Source: Streptomyces sp. B1I3 (GTDB lineage Bacteria; Actinomycetota; Actinomycetes; Streptomycetales; Streptomycetaceae). From it: a stretch of DNA of 64,000 bases. Shown here in pieces: positions 34,352-42,080 of the stretch. Both the position numbers and the translations under genes were made by a program. The DNA lies in NCBI RefSeq assembly GCF_030816615.1, contig NZ_JAUSYD010000001.1, positions 5,602,501-5,666,500 on the forward strand, read 5' to 3'. Every line of letters begins with the position of its first letter. The first letter of the stretch is position 1. The notes below the pieces were generated by a model that saw only the letters and a list, made by a program, of their open reading frames with translations, made no database searches and was not told the origin of the DNA.

Positions 34352-34987
34352 GTGCAGAGTGTTGCTTTCGCAGAATTCGGTAGGCATATCACCGCGGCCC
34401 GTCACTCGCTGGGAACCGCTGCCGTCTTGCGCGCGCAAGTTACCAGCGCCCTGCAACTTGACGATCTAGTTCGTGGCGCTCTGGTACAGGGTGTCAGTGC
34501 TCTGGATAGGTATGTCCATGAGGAAGTTCGGATACGACTGCTTCGTCTATTTGATTCGGATTCCTTCCCGGCGGCAATGCTTCGATTCCAAGTTCCGCTA
34601 TCAGCGGTCTTGAAATACAAGGACGAGGGAGGTGTGGGGTGGCTAGAAGACGTAGTGCGTTCACGGCATTCGTTTCTCTCATTCCAGGCTCCTGATAAGA
34701 TCGCTGATGCGATACGCCTAGTGAGTGACGGCGAGCTATGGAGTGAAGTTGCCGTATTTACAGGTAAGCCCGTCAAGGGCATTAAGCAAGAATTGAAGCT
34801 TATCGTGACGCGAAGAAATGCAATCGCACACGAATCCGATATTAGTCCCATCCCTCCATTTGAGCAAAATGAGATTTACGCAGACGATGTAAATGCCGCC
34901 TTGGACTTCATCGAAAGCATCGTATCTGCGATACATCACTTCCTCCATCAAGGCGGTCATTCATCCGGCAGTGGGCAAACTGCTTGA
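34352..34987 (+). CDS. HEPN (RiboL-PSP type) RNase-like protein, partner of the ParA ATPase
   Basis: All-helical protein of 211 residues. Early helices contain LVRGALVQGVSALDRYVHE, typical of RiboL-PSP-HEPN domains. The catalytic signature R155-N156-x3-H160 (RRNAIAHESD) is complete, so it may cleave RNA. It starts at GTG 34352, three bases after the ParA stop, with the ribosome-binding site inside the ParA 3' end; tight coupling and fixed stoichiometry are likely. By analogy with toxin and defence HEPN proteins, the ATPase may restrain or activate it. The pairing itself is seen; the function is inference. Confidence 0.78.
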   Translation: MQSVAFAEFGRHITAARHSLGTAAVLRAQVTSALQLDDLVRGALVQGVSALDRYVHEEVRIRLLRLFDSDSFPAAMLRFQVPLSAVLKYKDEGGVGWLEDVVRSRHSFLSFQAPDKIADAIRLVSDGELWSEVAVFTGKPVKGIKQELKLIVTRRNAIAHESDISPIPPFEQNEIYADDVNAALDFIESIVSAIHHFLHQGGHSSGSGQTA

Positions 34988-35028
34988 TTTGTCGCCCGGA
35001 TCGGTTAGCCGTTGTATCGGCGTGCCCG

Positions 35029-35610
35029 CTACGAGCCCGCCCCAGCGGGCAGCCGCGGTGAATGGACAGACTGCAAAATTGCGGTCCAGGGGAGTTCTCG
35101 ATCTGCGGGCCCCTCGCGGGGTTCGTACAGCGGCCAGACGTCAGGTCCATAAACCAGCTTCACGTTTGCCTTCCGCAGGCTCGCGATATGACGCCCCCAC
35201 GCCGGGTGCCGGGCATGCGCTGCGTTGACTTGAGGGAACACCACCACGGACACACCGGTTGTGCCGAGCGCCTCGCCCATCTGAGTCAATGCTTGGTTGT
35301 CGGCGATGCCCGTCGCGAGCTTGGCGACGTAGTTCGCGCTTGCTGGAGCGACGACGTAGCAGTCGGCGACAGGGTGCGGTCGCGGCTCAGTTGGCAGGCG
35401 CGGCGTATCCCGCACCGGCAGACCGGTCAGCGCCTCCAGTCGGTCGAGCTCGCCGTTCTCCCTCATCCATCGGCCGGCATTCGGCGTCAGGGTCACGGCT
35501 ACCTGCCAGCCGAGGGCGATGGCTGGCACCACCAAGCCGGTGCGTAGCTGCTCGACTCCATCGGCTGCTGTGCCCACGACTCCCAGCACTCCGCGTCCGC
35601 CTGCACTCAC
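35029..35610 (-). CDS. flavoprotein (PPC decarboxylase-like fold)
   Basis: Member of the flavoprotein family that includes phosphopantothenoylcysteine decarboxylase and EpiD. The 193-residue product has the FMN-binding pattern YVVAPASANYVAKLATGIADN, the loop VVVFPQVNAAHARHPAW and an N-terminal Gly-rich GVLGVVGTAADG strand-loop. The start GTG 35610 is preferred since the family N-terminus begins there; the frame is open to 35763. It is probably an oxidative decarboxylase or an FMN-carrying enzyme of unknown substrate. A decayed relative lies at 39690-39945 outside the island. Confidence 0.83.
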   Translation of the reverse strand: MSAGGRGVLGVVGTAADGVEQLRTGLVVPAIALGWQVAVTLTPNAGRWMRENGELDRLEALTGLPVRDTPRLPTEPRPHPVADCYVVAPASANYVAKLATGIADNQALTQMGEALGTTGVSVVVFPQVNAAHARHPAWGRHIASLRKANVKLVYGPDVWPLYEPREGPADRELPWTAILQSVHSPRLPAGAGS

Positions 35611-35875
35611 GGTTCCACCACCCCGTATTGGTCTATCCCCACGGCCAGCAGTACAGCAGAGAAGTACCGCAACCACAGCGACTATCAGCAACCGCTGCGG
35701 GTCCCCATCCCTCGCGTGGACAGGCCGACAGACCTCAGTGACCGTCGTGCCGATAGTTCGCATCGAGGGGCTCGGTTCACTTTTGCACCATGTGGCCGGA
35801 TCGCTCCCTTGCCCCTGCTTCGTGTGCCTGTCACACAGTCATCAGTAGATGGGGCGATCTGGGAGGGGATGATGT

Positions 35876-36502
35876 ATGTCCGTGTTGGGTGGGGAACAGG
35901 CGGTGCCCTCGGACTGGGCAGTTGAGCGATTTGGGCGAAGTGCCGCCAAGCTTGCCGCTGCGCTTCCGGTTCAACTGGCTCGGGCGCATGCTCGGGCCCA
36001 CGCCGTGCACCTCACGGCCGGACTGAAGAAGCGGAGCCCGTATGGTTCCACTTTGGCCGAGGCGGTGCGCGAGAACCTGGCAGACGCGGCGCGTGAACTG
36101 GGGGAGTCCGTGAGAGACGTTCGGGGATACGAGTACGCCGTGATCAACGATCACGCCCTCTTCCCATACAGGTACGCGGACCAGCCAAGGCCGCTTGACC
36201 GGGCACGTCTGGCCTCCAACACTTCCCCTACGCGGCGCCGTCTCTTTAGAGCACACGGCCCGGAACCTGCGGATGCCCTCTTCGAACTCGATGACGACCT
36301 GACAACGGAGGACTACCTCGAATTGCACGAGGCATTCGAGGAACTGGGTGCGTCTACGAAGCTCGTGTGCGTGTTCTTCACAGCAGATCCGGAGAACGGC
36401 ATCCATGCGATCCATTGGGGAGATGCGCGCCTTGAACCTGACCGGACCTTTACATGGCCCAACAAGGAACAGCTCCCGGTTGCTCTTCAGCCGCTCGAGT
36501 GA
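35876..36502 (+). CDS. hypothetical protein
   Basis: Protein of 208 residues that I do not recognise. It starts at ATG 35876 after GGGAGGGG. The N-terminal third is Ala/Arg-rich and helical (LARAHARAHAVHLTAGLKKR); the middle holds RGYEYAVINDHALFPYRYAD and an acidic segment ELDDDLTTEDYLELHEAFEELG; the C-terminal part has VCVFFTADPENGIHAIHWGDARL. Codon use is closer to the chromosome than that of the ParA and HEPN genes. It lies in the island downstream of the flavoprotein gene and divergent from it. Confidence 0.7.
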   Translation: MSVLGGEQAVPSDWAVERFGRSAAKLAAALPVQLARAHARAHAVHLTAGLKKRSPYGSTLAEAVRENLADAARELGESVRDVRGYEYAVINDHALFPYRYADQPRPLDRARLASNTSPTRRRLFRAHGPEPADALFELDDDLTTEDYLELHEAFEELGASTKLVCVFFTADPENGIHAIHWGDARLEPDRTFTWPNKEQLPVALQPLE

Positions 36503-36754
36503 CCAGTCTGGGCACTGACTGAGCGGCTGATGTCGCCGTGCCAGTTGCGTGCCAGATGGGGCGGTCAGTGACGGTCACTTGGGGTGCAAAGAGGGCCAGC
36601 CTCCGCAGTCCGTCCATGCACCGCGGCAGAGTTTCTGACCTGGTGGGACTGTCTTAGGGCAGAGGCCAGGCTTACAAAGCAGCGATCCATTCTCCCAAGC
36701 TCGGAGCCCAGGGGCGGCGGCCGGCGGGACGGTCGTATCGTGCACTCTGTCGTG

Positions 36755-37246
36755 ATGACGACGATCGAATCGAATCACGTAAAGGTCAGCTTTCGCCTCG
36801 AGGTTGACGAAGACGGGTGGCCCCCGGTTGGCGCGGAGAACGTGTGGGCCGTCGACCTGGGTGATGGGACAGCGTGTCTGGCCAACACCCCGTGGTTCGT
36901 TCGTGGGACAGCGAATGGCGATGTGGTACGCACGCATGCCGACGCTGACGGCCGGCTCTGGGCCGGAGAAGTGGTCCGGAGCTCTGAGAACTGCACGATC
37001 CGATTGATCGTGCTCCGGGACGGCGGCTCCGCAGCAGCGCGGCAGAGCGTGCTCAACGCCTTCTGGGAACTCCGGGTGGGTGGCGAGGGAGTGGATCAGT
37101 TCAGCATGATCGCTCTGAATGTGCCTCCGGAGGTTGATCTCCTTAAGGTGCAACAGCTGCTGGACCACGGCGAGGGCAAGGGTTGGTGGCACGTCGAGGA
37201 GGGATGCGTAACCCTCGCGTGGAGGACAACACGGGAGACGGCCTGA
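36755..37246 (+). CDS. DUF4265 family protein
   Basis: Protein of 163 residues. The HVKVSFRLEVDEDGWPPVGAE and ENVWAVDLGDGTACLANTPWF segments match the DUF4265 pattern, a small domain of unknown function often found near toxin-immunity or mobile genes. ATG 36755 is chosen, with GTG 36752 as an alternative. It is the last gene before attR. No catalytic residues are obvious. Confidence 0.78.
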   Translation: MTTIESNHVKVSFRLEVDEDGWPPVGAENVWAVDLGDGTACLANTPWFVRGTANGDVVRTHADADGRLWAGEVVRSSENCTIRLIVLRDGGSAAARQSVLNAFWELRVGGEGVDQFSMIALNVPPEVDLLKVQQLLDHGEGKGWWHVEEGCVTLAWRTTRETA

Positions 37247-37354
37247 CATCCGCAACTGACATCAACGACCGTGGACAGCAACGGCACCGAACGACCGTCA
37301 CCAGCGGCATCTCCCAAGGAGCGAACGGGTAGGGCGGCCGTCCGGCCGAACTTG

Positions 37355-37441
37355 CAAAGCAGATGTCGGCGGTTCGAAACCGTCCGCGCCCACCAGCCAG
37401 AACGCCCCCGCAGCGAGCCGCTGCGGGGGCGTTGACGGTAG
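37355..37441. repeat. attR: second copy of the 87-bp att repeat
   Basis: Exact copy of 30507-30593, carrying the tRNA-Val 3' half (T arm, acceptor 3' strand, CCA) and the tRNA terminator, but not the 5' half, so it is not a functional tRNA. It marks the right end of the island. Confidence 0.93.
37401..37433 (+). terminator. duplicated tRNA-Val terminator hairpin
   Basis: Same 15-bp stem and 3-base loop as at 30553-30585. It now probably insulates island transcription from the downstream chromosome. Confidence 0.7.
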
Positions 37442-37457
37442 TAGGTGACGACAGAGC

Positions 37458-37643
37458 TCAGGACCAGGACCCTGTGCTCTGGCCCTTGGCGTTCGCCGCG
37501 CCCAGGCCTTGTGCGAGACCTTGGTCCGCTGCCCCACGCTCCAGTGCCCCGCGTTCCCCCGAGCCGCCTCGGCGCCGCAGTGCGACCAGGCACCCCCCGA
37601 TCGCGACCGCAGACACGACCGCCATGGAAATGATGAAGACCAT
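37458..37643 (-). CDS. small single-pass membrane protein
   Basis: Predicted 61-residue protein with an N-terminal transmembrane helix (MVFIISMAVVSAVAIGGCLVAL) followed by a basic RRRGG stop-transfer and a polar tail. ATG 37643 has GGGGGAA seven bases upstream, supporting translation. It lies just outside attR, between that repeat and the degenerate att-like copy. No family recognised. Confidence 0.5.
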   Translation of the reverse strand: MVFIISMAVVSAVAIGGCLVALRRRGGSGERGALERGAADQGLAQGLGAANAKGQSTGSWS

Positions 37644-37863
37644 GTTTCCCCCGTTTGTCTGGCGGAACCGCCCTGTGGTCCCTTGTTTCTCTGCATTGTC
37701 GCTGGCCGCCTGTTCACAGGGAAGCCCAGTTCTTGCTTGGGCTCTGCAGATACGCAGTCATCCCGTGAGGGCTATGGGGTGAAGGCGGGCGGGGCCTGAT
37801 AGCCGCATGCTCGGGTGTTCGTGGCAGAGGTTGACTGTCAGAGCCTGGTGGGAAGGTGTTGTC

Positions 37864-38208
37864 ATGCAGGACGCACTCTTCGACTGGCCGGACGAGTCTC
37901 CGGAACACGCCGTGGTCGCTCGCTTCTCGCTGGGCGGCGACGACTTCGGTGAACCTGACCAGAGGTCATTGGTCTTTGAAGCCGAGCGGTCCATCGGGGC
38001 CGCCGTCGCAGCCGCTGGTGTTGGTGAGGTCGACGGCAATGAGTTCGGCGGGGGAGAGGTTGTGATTTACGCCTATGGCCCTGATGCCGCAGCTCTGTTC
38101 CAGGTGATGGAGCCTGGCTTGCGTACGCTTCCGTTTCGGCCGGCACATGTCGTGCTGCGCTATGGGGAGCCTGCTGACGACGTCGTGAGCGAGCGTGTTG
38201 AGCTTTGA
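37864..38208 (+). CDS. hypothetical acidic protein
   Basis: Protein of 114 residues, acidic, opening MQDALFDWPDESPEHAVVARF; the C-terminal half VVIYAYGPDAAALFQVMEPGLRTLPFRPAHVVLRYG looks like an alpha/beta fold. The start ATG 37864 follows GGGAAGG. I do not recognise a function; the size and acidity resemble immunity-type or DUF695-like proteins, a weak guess. It sits in the 0.9 kb between attR and the third att-like copy. Confidence 0.6.
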   Translation: MQDALFDWPDESPEHAVVARFSLGGDDFGEPDQRSLVFEAERSIGAAVAAAGVGEVDGNEFGGGEVVIYAYGPDAAALFQVMEPGLRTLPFRPAHVVLRYGEPADDVVSERVEL

Positions 38209-38355
38209 GCATCGTGTCGGATACGTGCCAGATCGAGCGGTCAACTACGGCTATTTGAGGAGCGTCATTTCACGGCGTCCGCAGCCCGGGTCAACCGTCA
38301 CAGCGCACAGACGGGCTGAGCTGCGGTGATGAATCGGATGCCGCTGCCAGGCCTG

Positions 38356-38395
38356 CAAAGCAGACGTCGGCGGTTCGAAACTGTCCGCGCCCACA
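38356..38395. repeat. third, degenerate att-like copy of the tRNA-Val 3' end
   Basis: Forty bases resemble the tRNA-Val 3' part (CAAAGCAGACGTCGGCGG onward) with two substitutions and a shortened CCA, and without the terminator. It suggests an older, decayed insertion next to the present island. Confidence 0.8.
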
Positions 38396-38555
38396 AGTAG
38401 TTCACACGAGAAAGGCCCAGGTCACCGGCGGTAAGCAGGCGGCCTCGCGTCTTACCGGTACGTGCGCACGTTCATCAAGCCCGTCGAGGGCCCGGCGGTA
38501 ACCGCGCCGTCCAAGGACCTGTCGGACTGAGTGACAGGTCTGCGGGTCTCGCCAA

Positions 38556-38681
38556 CTACCTTCGGCGTCGGATGAACCAACCCGCTACCAGCACGATGAG
38601 AATGGCGACCACGAAGGCCCACACGGTCGTTGCGCCGTGGTGCGAGCGGTAGGCCACTGAAGCAAGCATGCTCATGTCCAT
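38556..38681 (-). CDS. very small single-pass membrane protein (DUF6479-like)
   Basis: A 41-codon ORF encodes a polar N-terminus (DMSMLASVAYRSHHGATTVW), a strong transmembrane helix (AFVVAILIVLVAGWFI) and a C-terminal RRRR. This layout resembles the short DUF6479-type membrane proteins of Streptomyces. ATG 38681 has a weak GGGG upstream. Expression is not certain, but codon positions and the complete membrane topology support it. Confidence 0.5.
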   Translation of the reverse strand: MDMSMLASVAYRSHHGATTVWAFVVAILIVLVAGWFIRRRR

Positions 38682-38788
38682 GCGGGTACCCCGCTGCGCA
38701 GGGGTGCATCCCGGCATTCACGGGTGCCGTCGATGCCCCCATATCGGCGCTAACAGCGTGACTGGTATCACAGGCACGCGGGCTTGGC

Positions 38789-39433
38789 TCAGGTGGAGAC
38801 AGGCGTGCGGGACAGGGCGGTGCGCAGCGCGAAGGCGCCGAGCAGACCGCCTGCCGTGAACCGCTGGGCGGTCATGGCGCGGGGCCGGGCGGCCAGAAAT
38901 CCCGACACCCGTGCTGCGCCCAGCATGATCAGGCCGTTCACGGATATCCCCACGATGATCTGCACACCACCGAGCTGGAGCAGCTGCCCCCAGGCCGGGC
39001 CCGCGTGCGGGTCCAGGAACTGGGGCAGCAGGGCGGCATACATAAGAGCGATCTTGGGGTTGAGCAGGTTGGTCAGCAGCCCCATCGAGAACAGGCGGGC
39101 GTCGGAGACCGGAGGCAGGTCCTGGGCCGGGGCGAAGGGCGAGCGGCCGCCGGGCTTGAGCATGCCCCAGGCGAGGTAGGCCAGGTAGGCGGCCCCGGCG
39201 AGCTTGACCACCGTGAACGCCACCGGCACGGCGGCGAACAACGCGGACAGACCCGCAGCTGCGGCCAGGAGATAACACACGAATCCCACGGCGGTCCCGC
39301 TGAGGCTGACCAGGCCCGCCCTCCGGCCTTGGGTGATCGCGCGAGAGGCGAGGTGGATCATGTTCGGTCCCGGAGTCAGGGCCATGCCCAGTTCGACCAG
39401 CGCCACTCCTCCCACTGCGGCCGGAGTGATCAC
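38789..39433 (-). CDS. LysE/RhtB family amino-acid exporter
   Basis: Membrane exporter of 214 residues with five to six helices. The family signature is MALTPGPNMIHLASRAITQGRRAGLVS with the conserved TPGPN, followed by GTAVGFVCYLLAAAAGL and MGLLTNLLNPKIALMYAALLPQF. Start is GTG 39433, with a perfect AGGAGG upstream. It probably exports an amino acid or analogue. No adjacent LysG-type regulator is seen. Confidence 0.92.
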   Translation of the reverse strand: MITPAAVGGVALVELGMALTPGPNMIHLASRAITQGRRAGLVSLSGTAVGFVCYLLAAAAGLSALFAAVPVAFTVVKLAGAAYLAYLAWGMLKPGGRSPFAPAQDLPPVSDARLFSMGLLTNLLNPKIALMYAALLPQFLDPHAGPAWGQLLQLGGVQIIVGISVNGLIMLGAARVSGFLAARPRAMTAQRFTAGGLLGAFALRTALSRTPVST

Positions 39434-39689
39434 CGGTCAACCTCCTGGTTGTTAACGGGCACTTGGTACCCGGAGTGTGGCGTCGTTCGGCTGCAACGCC
39501 CGGCTGTGACGCATCAGCAGCGCCTGTCTGCCTGCTGCAGGATACGGCCCTGCAGCGCGGCGTTCCCATGTACCCCAGCCCCCTTTACGGCCCGCCGATG
39601 ACATCGACGGCAGCCGACACCACCCCAGTTTCCGTCTCACGCAGCGCCATTCATGGCCGTTTGGACAAGACCGAGGGTGGTGAACCGCG

Positions 39690-39945
39690 CCCCACCACAG
39701 TCGGCGACCGGGTGGGGGCGGGGCTCAGTCGGCAGGTGAGGCGCGTTCCACACCGGCAGGCCGGTCAGTGCTTCCCGTCGGTCCAGCCGCCGTTCCCGTA
39801 GCCATCGGCCGGCACTCGGCGGCAGAGTCCACGGTCACCTGCCGGCTGTGGGGATGGCCGGGTCCACCGGTCCGCTGCGCAGCTGCTCGACTCCATCGCC
39901 TGCTGTGCGCGAAACCCCCAGCACCCAGCGGCTATCGAGACTCAC
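39690..39945 (-). pseudogene. decayed 5' fragment of a flavoprotein gene
   Basis: The bases from about 39690 to 39945 align by eye with the 5' part of the flavoprotein gene at 35350-35610, sharing stretches such as CAGCTGCTCGACTCCATCG and CATCGGCCGGCA, but with several indels that break the frame. Only about the first 85 codons remain. The rest of the 39434-39931 gap shows no gene. Confidence 0.75.
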
Positions 39946-40210
39946 GACCCCGTCGTTTTGATTGTCGTCCTGGACGTCGACGAACCGTGAAGAGGCAGGC
40001 GAGCATCCCCAGACCCCAGGCGATCAGCAGGGCACCCCACAGCGGCATGGTCACCTCTGGGATGAGGAGGCGAATCCTGACGCTCGTGCGATTTTCAAAA
40101 ATGAAAATCAGAGCGACTGCGGTGATCAGAGCGAACGGAATAAGTCGGCGGACGCCGGGGCGGGAAAAGAACGGGGTGGCGGCCCTCTGGTCCTTGCCGG
40201 TCCGATCCAT
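39932..40210 (-). CDS. LapA-type (DUF1049) small membrane protein
   Basis: Protein of 92 residues with two transmembrane helices (LIPFALITAVALIFIFENRT and PLWGALLIAWGLGMLACLF) and a very basic C-terminus (RRRPGRQSKRRGRESR). The first helix followed by ENRTSVRIRLLIPEVTMPLW matches the LapA / lipopolysaccharide-assembly A family, which in actinomycetes has no known role. Its 3' end overlaps the flavoprotein relic by a few bases. Confidence 0.8.
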   Translation of the reverse strand: MDRTGKDQRAATPFFSRPGVRRLIPFALITAVALIFIFENRTSVRIRLLIPEVTMPLWGALLIAWGLGMLACLFTVRRRPGRQSKRRGRESR

Positions 40211-40332
40211 TCCAGTGCCCTTCCATGACGGTGCCCGTAACTCTTCGCGTACTCCGTCGCCAGATGGCTCGATGCCGGATGACCTGGGGGAGTAGGTCGC
40301 GACATGTGGCGACGAGGGATCCGGGCGAGGAT

Positions 40333-40719
40333 CTAGGCCAGCAACTTGGTCTTGGCGCGCTCGAACTCTTCCTGGGTGATGTCACCCTTGTCCTTGAGCG
40401 TGGAGAGCTTTTCCAGCTCACCCATAGGATTCCCGCCTCCGGCCGTCTGCTGGATGTACTGACGGACGGCTTCCTCGTGCTCCTTGAGCTGCTTCGCGTC
40501 CCTTTGGCCCATGCTCTTCCCGCGGGCGATGAGATACACGAAGACGCCGAGGTAGGGCAGCACGAGTGTGAGGACAAGCCACCCTGCTTTGGCCCAACCG
40601 CTGAGGCTGTGGTCCCGGAAGATATCCGTGACGACCTTGAAGAGAAGGAAGAACCACATGACCCACAAAAAGAGCCACAGCATGGTCCAGAACAGGTTGA
40701 GGAGGGGGTAGTCGTCCAT
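40333..40719 (-). CDS. PLD-nuclease-N / SHOCT domain membrane protein
   Basis: Protein of 128 residues. Two N-terminal helices (LFWTMLWLFLWVMWFFLLF and AGWLVLTLVLPYLGVFVYLIA) form the phospholipase-D-N-type membrane hairpin with RGKSM after the second helix. The C-terminus is a SHOCT domain (GELEKLSTLKDKGDITQEEFERAKTKLL). ATG 40719 follows GAGAGAAGG. Such proteins are common, stress-associated and functionally undefined in Streptomyces. Confidence 0.88.
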   Translation of the reverse strand: MDDYPLLNLFWTMLWLFLWVMWFFLLFKVVTDIFRDHSLSGWAKAGWLVLTLVLPYLGVFVYLIARGKSMGQRDAKQLKEHEEAVRQYIQQTAGGGNPMGELEKLSTLKDKGDITQEEFERAKTKLLA

Positions 40720-40807
40720 CCTTCTCTCCGATCCCTATACGCCACCACCTTTTATACAGACGGCCCGGTGAGGCCGCACCTGGAACGGACGTCGACGCAT
40801 CTCCTGC

Positions 40808-41182
40808 ATGCGCGACGACGTAACAGATGACAAGAAGGGCCTGTACAGGGACCTCTTGATCGGCCTCTACGGTTGGCATGACTCACTGGTCTCCGTCCTG
40901 AAGGACGAGGACGACGGGAAACTGTCCGACAACCGGTCGGCCGCGTGCAAGTGGATCGTTGAGACGTCCCTTGTATCCAGCGATGCGGTTCGCGCCGCTG
41001 TGCGCGATGTCCACCGAGCTCCGTTCCGCGCCCAGCCGGTGATCCACGGTGGTACCTCGACGACGGACGAGTGGCCACTCCAGGGTGTGCAGGAGGGCCT
41101 CTCGGCACTGGAAGACGCGTTGGGGGCCGAACTGGTCGCTCCGGCACGTGCGGCCTCGCGGCCTTGGTTGCGCCACCGTTGA
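40808..41182 (+). CDS. hypothetical protein
   Basis: Unrecognised 124-residue protein starting at ATG 40808. It has an amphipathic helical N-terminal half (KKGLYRDLLIGLYGWHDSLVSVLKDE) and an Ala/Glu-rich C-terminal helix. The middle segment looks disordered. Codon positions are G/C-biased at third bases, which supports coding. It is divergent from the SHOCT gene with a short intergenic region. Confidence 0.55.
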   Translation: MRDDVTDDKKGLYRDLLIGLYGWHDSLVSVLKDEDDGKLSDNRSAACKWIVETSLVSSDAVRAAVRDVHRAPFRAQPVIHGGTSTTDEWPLQGVQEGLSALEDALGAELVAPARAASRPWLRHR

Positions 41183-41211
41183 GGAACGGCGAGCTATCGC
41201 AACCGTGAGGA

Positions 41212-41631
41212 GTGCGCAACCGCACGGACTTGTGGAACGCGGTGTGCGGCACGACCCGCACGCCCCGCACGCCCCGTACACCCGTACATGGTGCGTCGAC
41301 CGGGACCGTCGGGCAGCCCAGCGAAACGGGCCTGCCCCTCCGGGCGTTCGAGAGCTTCGGCACGGCGGTCCACGGAACCGATGCACGGGCGTTCGTCGTG
41401 CGGGCGATCGACGCGCTCGGCCGGCTGGACCGGATCAAGGACACCCACCTGATGCGCCGGCTCCGCTCCCGCATCGCCGAGTGCCGCGAGACCGTCGTCG
41501 CCCGGCGGTCCGCACATCCCCCACCCGGGCCTGGTCGGTGCCCGTCTCAGGGGGAGACAGGCGTGCGTCGGCGACTGCCGGGTAGTCGGCAGCGCGAGTC
41601 GTTGTCGCGTAACCGAGAGAAAGCAAGGTGA
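41212..41631 (+). CDS. possible hypothetical protein, low support
   Basis: Open frame of 139 codons from GTG 41212, with TPRTPRTPVHG repeats early and a plausible helical middle (RAFVVRAIDALGRLDRIKDTHLMRRLRSRIAE). The last third runs into the promoter region of the SRPBCC gene and looks unlike protein. The real gene may be shorter or absent. Confidence 0.3.
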   Translation: MRNRTDLWNAVCGTTRTPRTPRTPVHGASTGTVGQPSETGLPLRAFESFGTAVHGTDARAFVVRAIDALGRLDRIKDTHLMRRLRSRIAECRETVVARRSAHPPPGPGRCPSQGETGVRRRLPGSRQRESLSRNREKAR

Positions 41632-41636
41632 GCACC

Positions 41637-42080
41637 ATGTCCTCCTCCCTCGTCGAGACCGTCGACATCAAGGCGCCGGTCGCTGTCACATGGGCTCTGT
41701 GGAGCGATGTCACCCAGTGGCCGAAGTTCCTGAGCCATGTCCGGCGGGTCGACCCGATGGACGAGCGCCGCTTCTCCTGGCAGCTCTCCCTGCCGGGTGC
41801 CGACAAGGGCTTCGTCGCCGAGCTCACCGAGGTCGTCCCGCAGGACAGGATCGCCTGGAAGACCATCGAGGGCGTCCACCACGCCGGTGTCGTCACCTTC
41901 CACCGGCTCGATGACACCTCGAGCCGGGTCGCCCTGCAGATCGAGTACGACCCCAAGGGGTTCGTGGAGCACCTGGGTGCTCTGACCAACCTCGACTCGA
42001 CGCTGGCCAACTACGACCTGGGTGAGTTCAAGAAGCTGGCCGAGACCTCGGCGGCCGGTGAGGGCCCCAGGGGTATCTGA
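41637..42080 (+). CDS. SRPBCC / polyketide-cyclase-like protein
   Basis: START-fold protein of 147 residues that likely binds a hydrophobic ligand. The segments SLVETVDIKAPVAVTWALWSD, QWPKFLSHVRRVDPMDERRF and WKTIEGVHHAGVVTFHRLDD are typical of the SRPBCC coenzyme Q-binding-protein-like group. No aromatase/cyclase partners or PKS genes are nearby, so a role in polyketide synthesis is not suggested. ATG 41637 has AAGG at a good distance; GTG 41628 is an alternative. Confidence 0.9.
   Translation: MSSSLVETVDIKAPVAVTWALWSDVTQWPKFLSHVRRVDPMDERRFSWQLSLPGADKGFVAELTEVVPQDRIAWKTIEGVHHAGVVTFHRLDDTSSRVALQIEYDPKGFVEHLGALTNLDSTLANYDLGEFKKLAETSAAGEGPRGI

Larger units (their letters stand above)
30507..37441. 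mobile_element. integrated island at tRNA-Val (about 6.9 kb) with HEPN-type defence genes
   Basis: The element is bounded by exact 87-bp att repeats. It carries an ApeA-like protein, an integrase remnant, a ParA-HEPN pair, a flavoprotein, an unknown protein and a DUF4265 protein. Its genes are visibly A+T-richer than the chromosome: the 60 bases from 31201 are 50% G+C and those from 33241 are 45%. No replication, transfer or phage structural genes are seen, and the integrase lacks its N-terminal domain, so it is probably immobile now. Confidence 0.88.

Noticed and set aside
37714..37908. Minus-strand 64-codon frame near the acidic hypothetical gene
   Set aside because: Pro/His/Ser-rich, overlaps the better supported plus-strand gene and has no membrane or domain features.
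38718..39569. Minus-strand 283-codon frame overlapping the LysE exporter
   Set aside because: Another frame of the same strand encodes an obvious LysE protein with a perfect ribosome-binding site.
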